64,000 nucleotides of DNA. Origin: Streptomyces abyssalis. Lineage in GTDB: Bacteria > Actinomycetota > Actinomycetes > Streptomycetales > Streptomycetaceae. Position numbers and translations under genes: made by a program. Below the pieces are notes generated by a model that saw only the letters and a program-made list of their open reading frames with translations, was not told where the DNA came from and searched no databases. Shown here piece by piece: positions 58,364-64,000 of the stretch. The stretch's first letter is position 1. Each line of letters starts with the position of its first letter. The stretch spans positions 558,001 through 622,000 of the forward strand of contig NZ_LJGT01000037.1 of NCBI RefSeq assembly GCF_001751365.1, read 5' to 3'.

Positions 58364-59847
58364 TGACGACGAACGTCGAGCTGACGGGCGGCGAGCACAG
58401 GCAGACGTACGAGGAGTCGCTCGCCTCCCTGCGGCAGACCGACCCGCGCCATCCCGAGCCGGCGGTGCTGGAGCGGCTGGCCGCCCCGGAGAACCGGCAT
58501 CTCCTCGAGTACGTGACCGAGGACCCGTTCGGGGCGCACGTCTTCCCCGGCAACATCCCCGGCTTCTCGCCGGCGGACTTCCTCTCCGACCTCGACGACC
58601 AGCTGGCGCAGACGGCACCGATTCACCTGTGGTCCTACATCCCCACCTGCGCCTACCGCTGCCGCTTCTGCCAGTACCCCGTGGTGCTGGTCAAGGGAGC
58701 ACCGGAGGTCGCCGAGAGCAAGGCGAACCAGTGGGTCGACTGGAACATCCGGGAGGCCGAGCTGTGGCTGCGTGAGGTGCCGCATCTGGCCTCGGCGCCC
58801 ATCGGCGAGTTCAACGTGTTCGGCGGCACGCCCTCGCTGCTGCCCCCGGACGCCATCCGCCGCCTGCTCGGCTTCTACAAGGAGAACTTCAACTTCGCCC
58901 CGGACACGGCGATCCGCTTCGAGGGCGACCCCAGCACGTTCACGCCGGAGAAGCTGGAACTCCTCGCCGAACTGGGCTGCACCAAGCTGAGCAGCGGCGT
59001 GCAGTCCTTCGACGACCCGGTGCTGGAACAGTGCGGCCGGGAGCACACCGCGCAGATGTGCGTGGACTTCGTACGCAACGCGCAGCGCACCGGGTTCGAA
59101 TGGATCAGCATCGATCTCATGTACGGGCTGCTCGACCAGACCGTCGACAGCGTGCGCCGGGACCTCGACATCGTCGTCGAGAACGAGCTGACCGCCGTCG
59201 TGTGCACGAAGCTCCACCTGGCCTCCTACAGCGACACCAGGACGGGGGTGGCCGGCGTGCAGCCCGCGGCGTGGCAACTGCCCGACTACCGGGACAAGTT
59301 GGTGAGGGACGGCCACCGGTGGCCGACGCTCGGTGAGCAGTACCAGATGAGGGAGCTGCTCACGGAGGGGCTCGAAAGCGCCGGCTACCGCGAACAGCCG
59401 ACCATGTACTTCGCCCGTGACGGCCTCGGCCCGGAGAAGTGGAAGTCCATCATGGTCGACCAGGACAAGCAGGAGGCGGAGGTCGCGATCGGACTGGGCG
59501 GCAGCTCCAGCTGCCGCACCTCGGAAGCGATCACCGACGTGAACTGGAAGACGTACTCCGAGGCGGTCGAGGCGGGACGCGTCCCGCTGGGCTCCGCGAC
59601 CCGCTTCAGCGAGGAGGGCCAGGAGGCACGGGCGGTGAAGATGGCACTCTCCACGCTGCGCCCCCTCAGCGGAAGCCTCCACCGGCAGCGCTTCCCGGGG
59701 ACGTCGCTGTTCGAGGAGCCGTGGCTCGGCAGGTTCCGTTCACTGGAGGAACGCGGCCTGGCCGTCGTGGACCGCGACGCGGACGAGATCCGGCTGACGC
59801 CGGAGGGGAAGGTGCTGGTCGAGGCGGTCATCAACTCCGAACTCTGA
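58363..59847 (+). CDS. HemN-like radical SAM protein
   Basis: A 494-residue radical SAM enzyme of the coproporphyrinogen III oxidase-like group. The [4Fe-4S] ligands are Cys96, Cys100 and Cys103 in TCAYRCRFCQY. The SAM-contacting FGGTPSLLP is one Gly shorter than the usual GGGTPS. Later come FEGDPSTFTPEKLELLAELG, the HemN-type SSGVQSFDDPVLEQCGR, and WISIDLMYGLLDQT. The C-terminal third carries a HemN_C-like winged segment. True HemN would sit with heme genes; here the only partner is the fused glycosyltransferase, so a sugar- or natural-product-modifying role, perhaps C-methylation or epimerisation, is more likely. Confidence 0.85.
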   Translation: MTTNVELTGGEHRQTYEESLASLRQTDPRHPEPAVLERLAAPENRHLLEYVTEDPFGAHVFPGNIPGFSPADFLSDLDDQLAQTAPIHLWSYIPTCAYRCRFCQYPVVLVKGAPEVAESKANQWVDWNIREAELWLREVPHLASAPIGEFNVFGGTPSLLPPDAIRRLLGFYKENFNFAPDTAIRFEGDPSTFTPEKLELLAELGCTKLSSGVQSFDDPVLEQCGREHTAQMCVDFVRNAQRTGFEWISIDLMYGLLDQTVDSVRRDLDIVVENELTAVVCTKLHLASYSDTRTGVAGVQPAAWQLPDYRDKLVRDGHRWPTLGEQYQMRELLTEGLESAGYREQPTMYFARDGLGPEKWKSIMVDQDKQEAEVAIGLGGSSSCRTSEAITDVNWKTYSEAVEAGRVPLGSATRFSEEGQEARAVKMALSTLRPLSGSLHRQRFPGTSLFEEPWLGRFRSLEERGLAVVDRDADEIRLTPEGKVLVEAVINSEL

Positions 59848-59926
59848 GCGCGGCACCGGCGGCACAGCACCGCAGCGGCACCTCGGCACGCGTGCACGCC
59901 CGTACGCGTACGCGGGAAGGGCCCGA

Positions 59927-59968
59927 ACGCCCGGCAGCGGAAGGGCCGTCCGGCCCGGGGCCGGGCGT
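59927..59968. terminator. Terminator between the radical SAM and regulator genes
   Basis: ACGCCCGGC (59927-59935) pairs with GCCGGGCGT (59960-59968) around an inner GGGCC/GGCCC hairpin at 59943-59956, between converging genes. Confidence 0.7.
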
Positions 59969-60588
59969 CAGGACGAGGCCGGCGCGGAGGCCGAGGAGGG
60001 GCGCGCCCGTACGTGGATCCGCTCGCCCTGCGCTCCGAACAGGCTGAGGAACTCCACCGGACGCCGCCCCGCGTTGGCGAACCCGTGCGGCACGCGGGTG
60101 TCGAACTCGGCCGCCTCCCCGGCGGTGAGGACGAGATCGTGCTCGCCCAGGGCGAGGCGAAGCCGGCCGGACAGGACGTACAGCCACTCGTAGCCCTCGT
60201 GTGTCCGCTGCTCCGGCCGTACGTCCCCGGCCTGCTCGTGATCCTTCCGTGCCGGGAGGATCTGCTTGTACGCGTGGAGCCCGCCGAGGTCACGGGTGAG
60301 GGGCACGAACGTCTGGCCGTGCCGGGTGAAGGGACGCGGGTGGACGCGCGGGTCGCCGGTGGCGGGGGCGCCGACCAGTTCGTCCAGCTGCACGCGGTAG
60401 GCCTTCGCCAGCGGCAGTAGGAGCTCCAGGGTCGGTCGGCGCCGGCCGGACTCCAGGCGGGAGAGGGTGCTGAGTGAGATGCCGGTCGTCTCGCTCAGCC
60501 GGGCCAGAGTGGTGCCGCGCTCCTCGCGCAGAGCCCGCAGCCGCGGGCCCACGGCGGTCAGTACGTTCGCAAGGTCGTCGTCTGCCAT
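59968..60588 (-). CDS. XRE-family regulator with C-terminal cupin
   Basis: A 206-residue regulator. Residues 15-70 are an XRE helix-turn-helix (RLRALREERGTTLARLSETT, then ISLSTLSRLESGRRRPTLE). Residues 110-195 are a cupin sensor domain (EGYEWLYVLSGRLRLALGEH, then FDTRVPHGFANAG). These proteins repress small detoxification operons. It is divergent from a thioredoxin-reductase-like gene and an operator-like dyad lies between them. The ATG at 60588 is favoured. GAGGAG directly abuts it, too close to work as a ribosome site, while a -10 (CAAAAT) and -35 (TTGACA) place the transcript start on the ATG itself. A TTG at 60612 is also in frame. Confidence 0.85.
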   Translation of the reverse strand: MADDDLANVLTAVGPRLRALREERGTTLARLSETTGISLSTLSRLESGRRRPTLELLLPLAKAYRVQLDELVGAPATGDPRVHPRPFTRHGQTFVPLTRDLGGLHAYKQILPARKDHEQAGDVRPEQRTHEGYEWLYVLSGRLRLALGEHDLVLTAGEAAEFDTRVPHGFANAGRRPVEFLSLFGAQGERIHVRARPSSASAPASS

Positions 60589-60597
60589 CTCCTCATT

Positions 60598-60612
60598 TTG
60601 CCGAACCGGCAA
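60598..60612. promoter_or_regulatory. Operator-like palindrome of the cupin regulator
   Basis: TTGCCG, AAC, CGGCAA is a perfect six-base dyad lying inside the spacer between the minus-strand -35 TTGACA (60625-60620) and -10 CAAAAT (60600-60595). It is placed for autorepression and control of the divergent oxidoreductase gene. Confidence 0.6.
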
Positions 60613-60670
60613 GAAACTTTGTCAAGTGGAGAGGTGTCCGCGGACCATCTCCGTGAAGGAGGTGGTTCGC

Positions 60671-61738
60671 ATGACGGACCAATCGGAACCCCTGAAGAGA
60701 CACCCGCAGGCGGACGGGGAGAGGCGCTACGACGCCGTCGTCGTGGGCGGCGGCGCGGCCGGTCTGAGCGGGGCCCTGACCCTGTCACGGGCACGGCGCT
60801 CGGTGCTGGTGATCGACGAGGGCCGGCCGCGGAACGCTCCGGCCGCCGGCGTCCACGCGTACCTGGCACGCGAGGGTGTGGCCCCGTCCCGGCTGCTGGC
60901 CGACGGCCGCGCGGAGGTGACCGGCTACGGCGGCGAGATCGTCACGGACCGCGTGGTCGCGGCCGAGCGGCTGGAGGCCGGGCGCGGCTTCCGCGTCGTG
61001 CGCCGCGACGGGCCGGCGGTGCTCGCCGACCGGCTGCTGGTGACCACCGGCCTGGCCGACGAACTGCCCGACGTGCCCGGAGTGGCTGAGCGTTGGGGGC
61101 GCGACGTGCTGCACTGCCCGTACTGCCACGGCTGGGAGGTCCGCGATCAGCCGGTCGGCGTGCTGGGCACCGGGCCGCTCGCGGTGCACCAGGCACTTCT
61201 GTGGCGCCAGTGGACCGCGGACGTGACGCTCTTCCTGCACACGGCGCCCGAGCCGGCCGAGGACGAGTACGAGCAGCTCGCCGCCCGCGACATCGCCGTC
61301 GTGGACGGGAAGGTGGCGTCGCTGGAGGTGACCGGCGACCGCCTCACGGGGGTGACTCTGGCCGGCGGCCGTGTGGTCCCACGCCGGGCACTGGCGGTCG
61401 CGCCGCGCTTCACGGCACGCGCCGGAATCCTCACCGGGCTGGGGCTCGGAACGACCGAGCAGGAGACGGGCGGCCATGTGGTCGGCAGCTATGTCGCCGC
61501 CGATCCGACCGGGGCGACGGAGGTACCCGGGGTGTGGGTGGCGGGGAACGTCTCCGGCCTGACCGAGCAGGTCATCGGCGCCGCCGCGGCGGGAGCGCGG
61601 GCCGCCGGCGCCATCAACGCGGACCTGGTCGCCGAGGACACCCGCCGGGCCGTCGCCGCCCGGCGGGCTCCCTTCTCCGCCCCGATGGAGCGGGAGCTGA
61701 GCGAACGCACCTCCGGCAGCCGCCGGCACGGCCTGTGA
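60671..61738 (+). CDS. Thioredoxin-reductase-like NAD(P)/FAD oxidoreductase
   Basis: A 355-residue flavoprotein. The FAD motif is VVVGGGAAGLSGALTLSRA; the redox pair is Cys149 and Cys152 in CPYCHGWE; the NADPH-binding part has VGVLGTGPLAVHQAL; the FAD-contacting PGVWVAGNVSG is near the C-terminus. This group (often with a CPYCHG motif) reduces disulfides of unknown partners and is usually linked with a small methyltransferase and a cupin-type regulator, as here. It follows AAGGAGG by nine bases. The N-terminal 18 residues are an unconserved polar extension. Confidence 0.88.
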   Translation: MTDQSEPLKRHPQADGERRYDAVVVGGGAAGLSGALTLSRARRSVLVIDEGRPRNAPAAGVHAYLAREGVAPSRLLADGRAEVTGYGGEIVTDRVVAAERLEAGRGFRVVRRDGPAVLADRLLVTTGLADELPDVPGVAERWGRDVLHCPYCHGWEVRDQPVGVLGTGPLAVHQALLWRQWTADVTLFLHTAPEPAEDEYEQLAARDIAVVDGKVASLEVTGDRLTGVTLAGGRVVPRRALAVAPRFTARAGILTGLGLGTTEQETGGHVVGSYVAADPTGATEVPGVWVAGNVSGLTEQVIGAAAAGARAAGAINADLVAEDTRRAVAARRAPFSAPMERELSERTSGSRRHGL

Positions 61739-61805
61739 GACGTAACGCGGCACGACGGCGGGAGAAGTCCCCGCCCGGAAACGAGGAAACGGAGAGGACA
61801 CACCG

Positions 61806-62447
61806 ATGACCGACGACACGAACACCGCCTCACCCCAGGAGTACTGGGACGGCCGCTACGGCGAGAGCGACCGGATGTGGAGCGGCGATGCCAACGCCGT
61901 CCTGGTACGCGAAGTCACCGGCACGCAGCCCGGGCGGGCCCTGGACCTGGGCTGCGGCGAGGGAGCCGACGCGATCTGGCTCGCGCGGCGGGGATGGCGG
62001 GTCACCGCTGTCGACATCTCCCGTATCGCCCTCGAACGTGCGAGCAGGCACGCGGCGGATGCGGAGGTCGCCAGTCGCATCGACTGGGTGGAGGCCGATC
62101 TGGGGACCGGCTTCCCCTCCGGGAGCTTCGAACTGGTCTCCGCCCACTTCCTGCACTCCGAGGTCGAACTGCCCCGGGAGCAGATCCTCCGGGCCGCCGC
62201 CTCGGCCGTCGCTCCGGGCGGTGTCCTCCTCGTCGTGGGCCACGCCGGGTGGCCCTCCTGGGAACACCACCCCGATCACAGCGTCGAGTTCCCCACCCCG
62301 GACGAGGTCCTGCAATCCCTTGAACTGGCGGAAGGGGAATGGGAGGTGCTGCTCAGCGGCGAACATGAGCGGACGCAGACCGGGCCCGACGGCCGGGACG
62401 GAGTCCGCACGGACAACGTGCTCAAGCTCCGGCGGCTGGCGGGCTGA
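61806..62447 (+). CDS. Class I SAM-dependent methyltransferase (TehB/TPMT-like)
   Basis: A 213-residue methyltransferase. It opens with PQEYWDGRYGESDRMWSGDA, typical of TehB and thiopurine-methyltransferase-like proteins; SAM motif I is ALDLGCGEGADAIWLARRGW, and the later segment FELVSAHFLHSEVELPREQI is motif IV. Relatives methylate toxic thiol, selenium or tellurium compounds. It follows the thioredoxin-reductase-like gene by 67 nt and would share its transcript and XRE-cupin control. Its role in redox stress is inferred. Confidence 0.85.
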   Translation: MTDDTNTASPQEYWDGRYGESDRMWSGDANAVLVREVTGTQPGRALDLGCGEGADAIWLARRGWRVTAVDISRIALERASRHAADAEVASRIDWVEADLGTGFPSGSFELVSAHFLHSEVELPREQILRAAASAVAPGGVLLVVGHAGWPSWEHHPDHSVEFPTPDEVLQSLELAEGEWEVLLSGEHERTQTGPDGRDGVRTDNVLKLRRLAG

Positions 62448-62461
62448 CCGCCCGGGCGTCT

Positions 62462-62491
62462 GACCGGTTGCCGGGCGCCCGGCAACCGGTC
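62462..62491. terminator. 30-base perfect palindrome between convergent genes
   Basis: GACCGGTTGCCGGGC followed at once by its complement GCCCGGCAACCGGTC. It lies 14 nt after the methyltransferase stop and 35 nt before the small membrane protein stop; as RNA it forms a long hairpin with a minimal loop, on both strands. Confidence 0.85.
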
Positions 62492-62526
62492 GACGGGTCC
62501 CGCACCGAAACGGACCACGCGTCCGG

Positions 62527-62817
62527 TCAGGCCTCCGTCTTCGGCTTTCTGAACGCGCCGACGGCCGCGACGCCCACGCCGCCCAGAACCAGCACCAGTC
62601 CGCCGATGTTGTCCCAGCGCGGCCCGGACGCCGCCTCCCGGATGCGCTCGTAACTCTCCACGGATATCGGACAGTTCTTCTCCTCGTCGACGAACCCCGA
62701 TGTCCTGCCGGTGTCCTTGGCGCACTCGGCCTCAGGCTCTTCCGGCTCCCAGACGAACAGACCCACCCCGATTGCGATCAACAACGCGGCGAGCACGAAC
62801 AGTTTCGGCTTCGTCAT
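62527..62817 (-). CDS. Small two-span membrane protein, function unknown
   Basis: A 96-residue protein with hydrophobic helices at about 5-23 and 70-88. The loop between them is acidic (WEPEEPEAECAKD) with two Cys (32 and 49) that could form an extracellular disulfide, and an NCPIS segment. The C-terminus is basic. It has GAGGGGG before the ATG. I do not recognise a family; the layout fits a small cell-envelope protein. Confidence 0.65.
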   Translation of the reverse strand: MTKPKLFVLAALLIAIGVGLFVWEPEEPEAECAKDTGRTSGFVDEEKNCPISVESYERIREAASGPRWDNIGGLVLVLGGVGVAAVGAFRKPKTEA

Positions 62818-62973
62818 GATCCCCCCTCATGGGAAGTACGCATTCGACAGCGCCCACGGATGAGGGCAAGCAAAGGTACAACGCCCGCCGCGCAACGCGA
62901 CCCCGTACGGAGGGGCCCGTGTGGGTCCCGGGCAGCCCGGTGCCGTACGAGGCGCTGCGGGGCTGTCCGGGGT

Positions 62974-64000
62974 TCAAGCCCTGACTGCCTGCCGGGCGGG
63001 GGAGAGGAGTTCGCTGACCGCCGGATCGGGACGGTCCGCGATGAGGCCGGCGACCATGCGTCCTGTCGCCGGTCCGAGCATCAGGCCCAGCATGTTGTGC
63101 CCCGATGCGAGATAGACACGGGACTTCCCGGGGACGAGGCCGATGGCGGGCAGCCCGTCGGGGGTCATGACCCGGGCGCCGACCCACTCGTCCTGGCGTG
63201 CCGACCAGGCCGCCGACTTCAGATAGCCGCGCGCGGCGGCGACGATCGCCGAGACCCGCCGCGGGTGGAAGGCCTCCGCGTCGCTGTCGAACTCCATGGT
63301 CCCCGCGACCCGCAGCCGGCCTCCCATCGGTGTGAACACCACGCGGGCGTCCCCGAGATGGACGACGCGCCGCGGCATCGGGTCCGCGTCGACGGAGAAG
63401 CTGTAGCCCTTGCCGGGGAAGAGACCGACGTCGGCGCCCAGGCCCCGGCACAGTTCACGGGACCAGATCCCGGCGGCGACGACGGCGGTGTCACTGACGA
63501 AGTCGCCGTCCTGCGTACGTACGCGGGTTCGGCCGCCGGCCTCCTCGACCGACGTCACCCGCGTGCCCTCCACGATCTCGACTCCCCGCTCCCGCAGAGC
63601 ACCGGCGAGCCGGTCGACGAAGAGCGAAGGGACCACGGACCACTGGTCCTCGACGAGGATTCCCGCCCGTGCGCCCGGCCCCAACGCCGGTTCCAGCTCG
63701 GACAGTTCGGCCCCCAGCAGCACTGAGGACCCGAGCGGCGCACCGATCTCGCGGAAGCCCCGCAGCGCGCGGTGCGCGCTGTCCGCCGAGCCGTACGCGA
63801 AGACGAAGCCGCGCTTGACCGGGTCCGCCTGAACCCCGGCCGCCTCCAGCTCCTCGAACAGCCGGAAGCTGCCCGACGCCAGCCCGGACAGCGCCCGGAC
63901 ACCCGAGGCGTACCGTCGCCGGGTGGAGTTCCGGCCGAAGCGGACGAGGAAGCGGACCAGTGCGGCGTTCAGACGCGGCCGGATGTACAGAGGACTGTCG
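62974..64000 (-). CDS. FAD-dependent D-amino-acid dehydrogenase-like oxidoreductase (5' end outside window)
   Basis: The frame is open from the stop at 62974 to the window edge, giving about 341 residues; the N-terminal FAD-binding segment lies beyond. The protein belongs to the DAO family and is closest in layout to DadA: RFGRNSTRRRYASGV near the left edge, GILVEDQWSVVPSLFVDRLA, TAVVAAGIWSRELCRGLGAD, GLFPGKGYSF and GARVMTPDGLPAIGLVPG before the final GHNMLGLMLGPATG. DadA deaminates D-amino acids to keto acids. The internal GTG at 63723 is not the start. The gap 62818-62973 holds only the start region of the small membrane gene. Confidence 0.85.
   Translation of the reverse strand, partial: DSPLYIRPRLNAALVRFLVRFGRNSTRRRYASGVRALSGLASGSFRLFEELEAAGVQADPVKRGFVFAYGSADSAHRALRGFREIGAPLGSSVLLGAELSELEPALGPGARAGILVEDQWSVVPSLFVDRLAGALRERGVEIVEGTRVTSVEEAGGRTRVRTQDGDFVSDTAVVAAGIWSRELCRGLGADVGLFPGKGYSFSVDADPMPRRVVHLGDARVVFTPMGGRLRVAGTMEFDSDAEAFHPRRVSAIVAAARGYLKSAAWSARQDEWVGARVMTPDGLPAIGLVPGKSRVYLASGHNMLGLMLGPATGRMVAGLIADRPDPAVSELLSPARQAVRA

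Noticed and set aside
58363..59847. Radical SAM gene as a RiPP-type maturase
   Set aside because: No small precursor gene, RRE domain or SPASM Cys cluster is visible; the sequence is HemN-like.
1..64000. tRNA, rRNA, CRISPR arrays, transposases or prophage genes
   Set aside because: None could be recognised on either strand; the short repeats found are in-gene or intergenic tracts without array or IS structure.

Overview
The window is very GC-rich, with GTG and TTG starts, many 4-nt stop/start overlaps, GC-rich hairpin terminators without U-tracts and many F420, LAL and SpoIIE-type families. It reads as chromosomal DNA of a Streptomyces or close relative. It carries about 52 protein genes, three decayed genes and no RNA gene, CRISPR array or insertion sequence that I could see. 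Both ends cut genes: an F420-dependent oxidoreductase on the left and a DadA-like FAD oxidoreductase on the right.

Layout. 0-6.9 kb: two F420-linked oxidoreductases, an ascorbate-type PTS pair (fused IIA-IIB, then IIC), an SsuD relic, an unknown protein, an SDR and a secreted NlpC/P60-like protein. 7-13.7 kb: a LacI-controlled CUT1 sugar ABC operon (regulator, binding protein, two permeases, no ATPase) divergent from a glycogen-debranching-type glycosidase. 14-17.9 kb: a quinate/shikimate locus (QsuD-like dehydrogenase, type II dehydroquinase, TetR regulator, MHS transporter) with two related operator-like sites. 18.9-26 kb: an osa-like signalling locus (REC/coiled-coil regulator, 1514-residue multi-HAMP hybrid kinase, divergent RsbW-GAF-SpoIIE phosphatase). 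26-32.8 kb: two divergent LAL regulators, one rich in tandem repeats, and a GAF-LuxR regulator divergent from an acyl-CoA synthetase. 34.6-40.4 kb: an amidase, then a polyol/acid oxidation operon (truncated MFS, mannitol dehydrogenase family, idonate/sorbitol-type dehydrogenase, FMN hydroxyacid oxidase) behind a strong promoter and perfect operator.

40.7-48.6 kb is the most interesting part: a GTP-derived pyrimidine/pterin-like cluster. It encodes a GTP cyclohydrolase II homologue with Leu at the switch position 120 (Tyr in canonical enzymes, Met in the FAPy-forming SCO6655). It also encodes a creatininase-family protein comparable to archaeal FAPy deformylase ArfB, coupled by a 4-nt overlap to a RibD-C-type reductase. 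A PTPS-fold protein that has lost its catalytic residues is next to a glycosyltransferase, a methyltransferase, a membrane LPG-synthase-like protein, a zinc-lacking MDR dehydrogenase and a CDP-alcohol phosphatidyltransferase. Together they suggest an uncharacterised glycosylated, perhaps lipid-linked, GTP-derived small molecule.

48.7-64 kb: a GGCT-like protein, a frameshifted GNAT gene, a relic methyltransferase, a secreted beta-propeller phytase, a subtilisin-inhibitor-family protein with Arg at P1, a membrane-anchored ricin-type lectin and an MFS exporter. After these comes a two-gene cassette (GT4-GT2 fusion coupled to a HemN-like radical SAM enzyme), then a cupin regulator/thioredoxin-reductase-like/methyltransferase group, a small membrane protein and the DadA-like gene.
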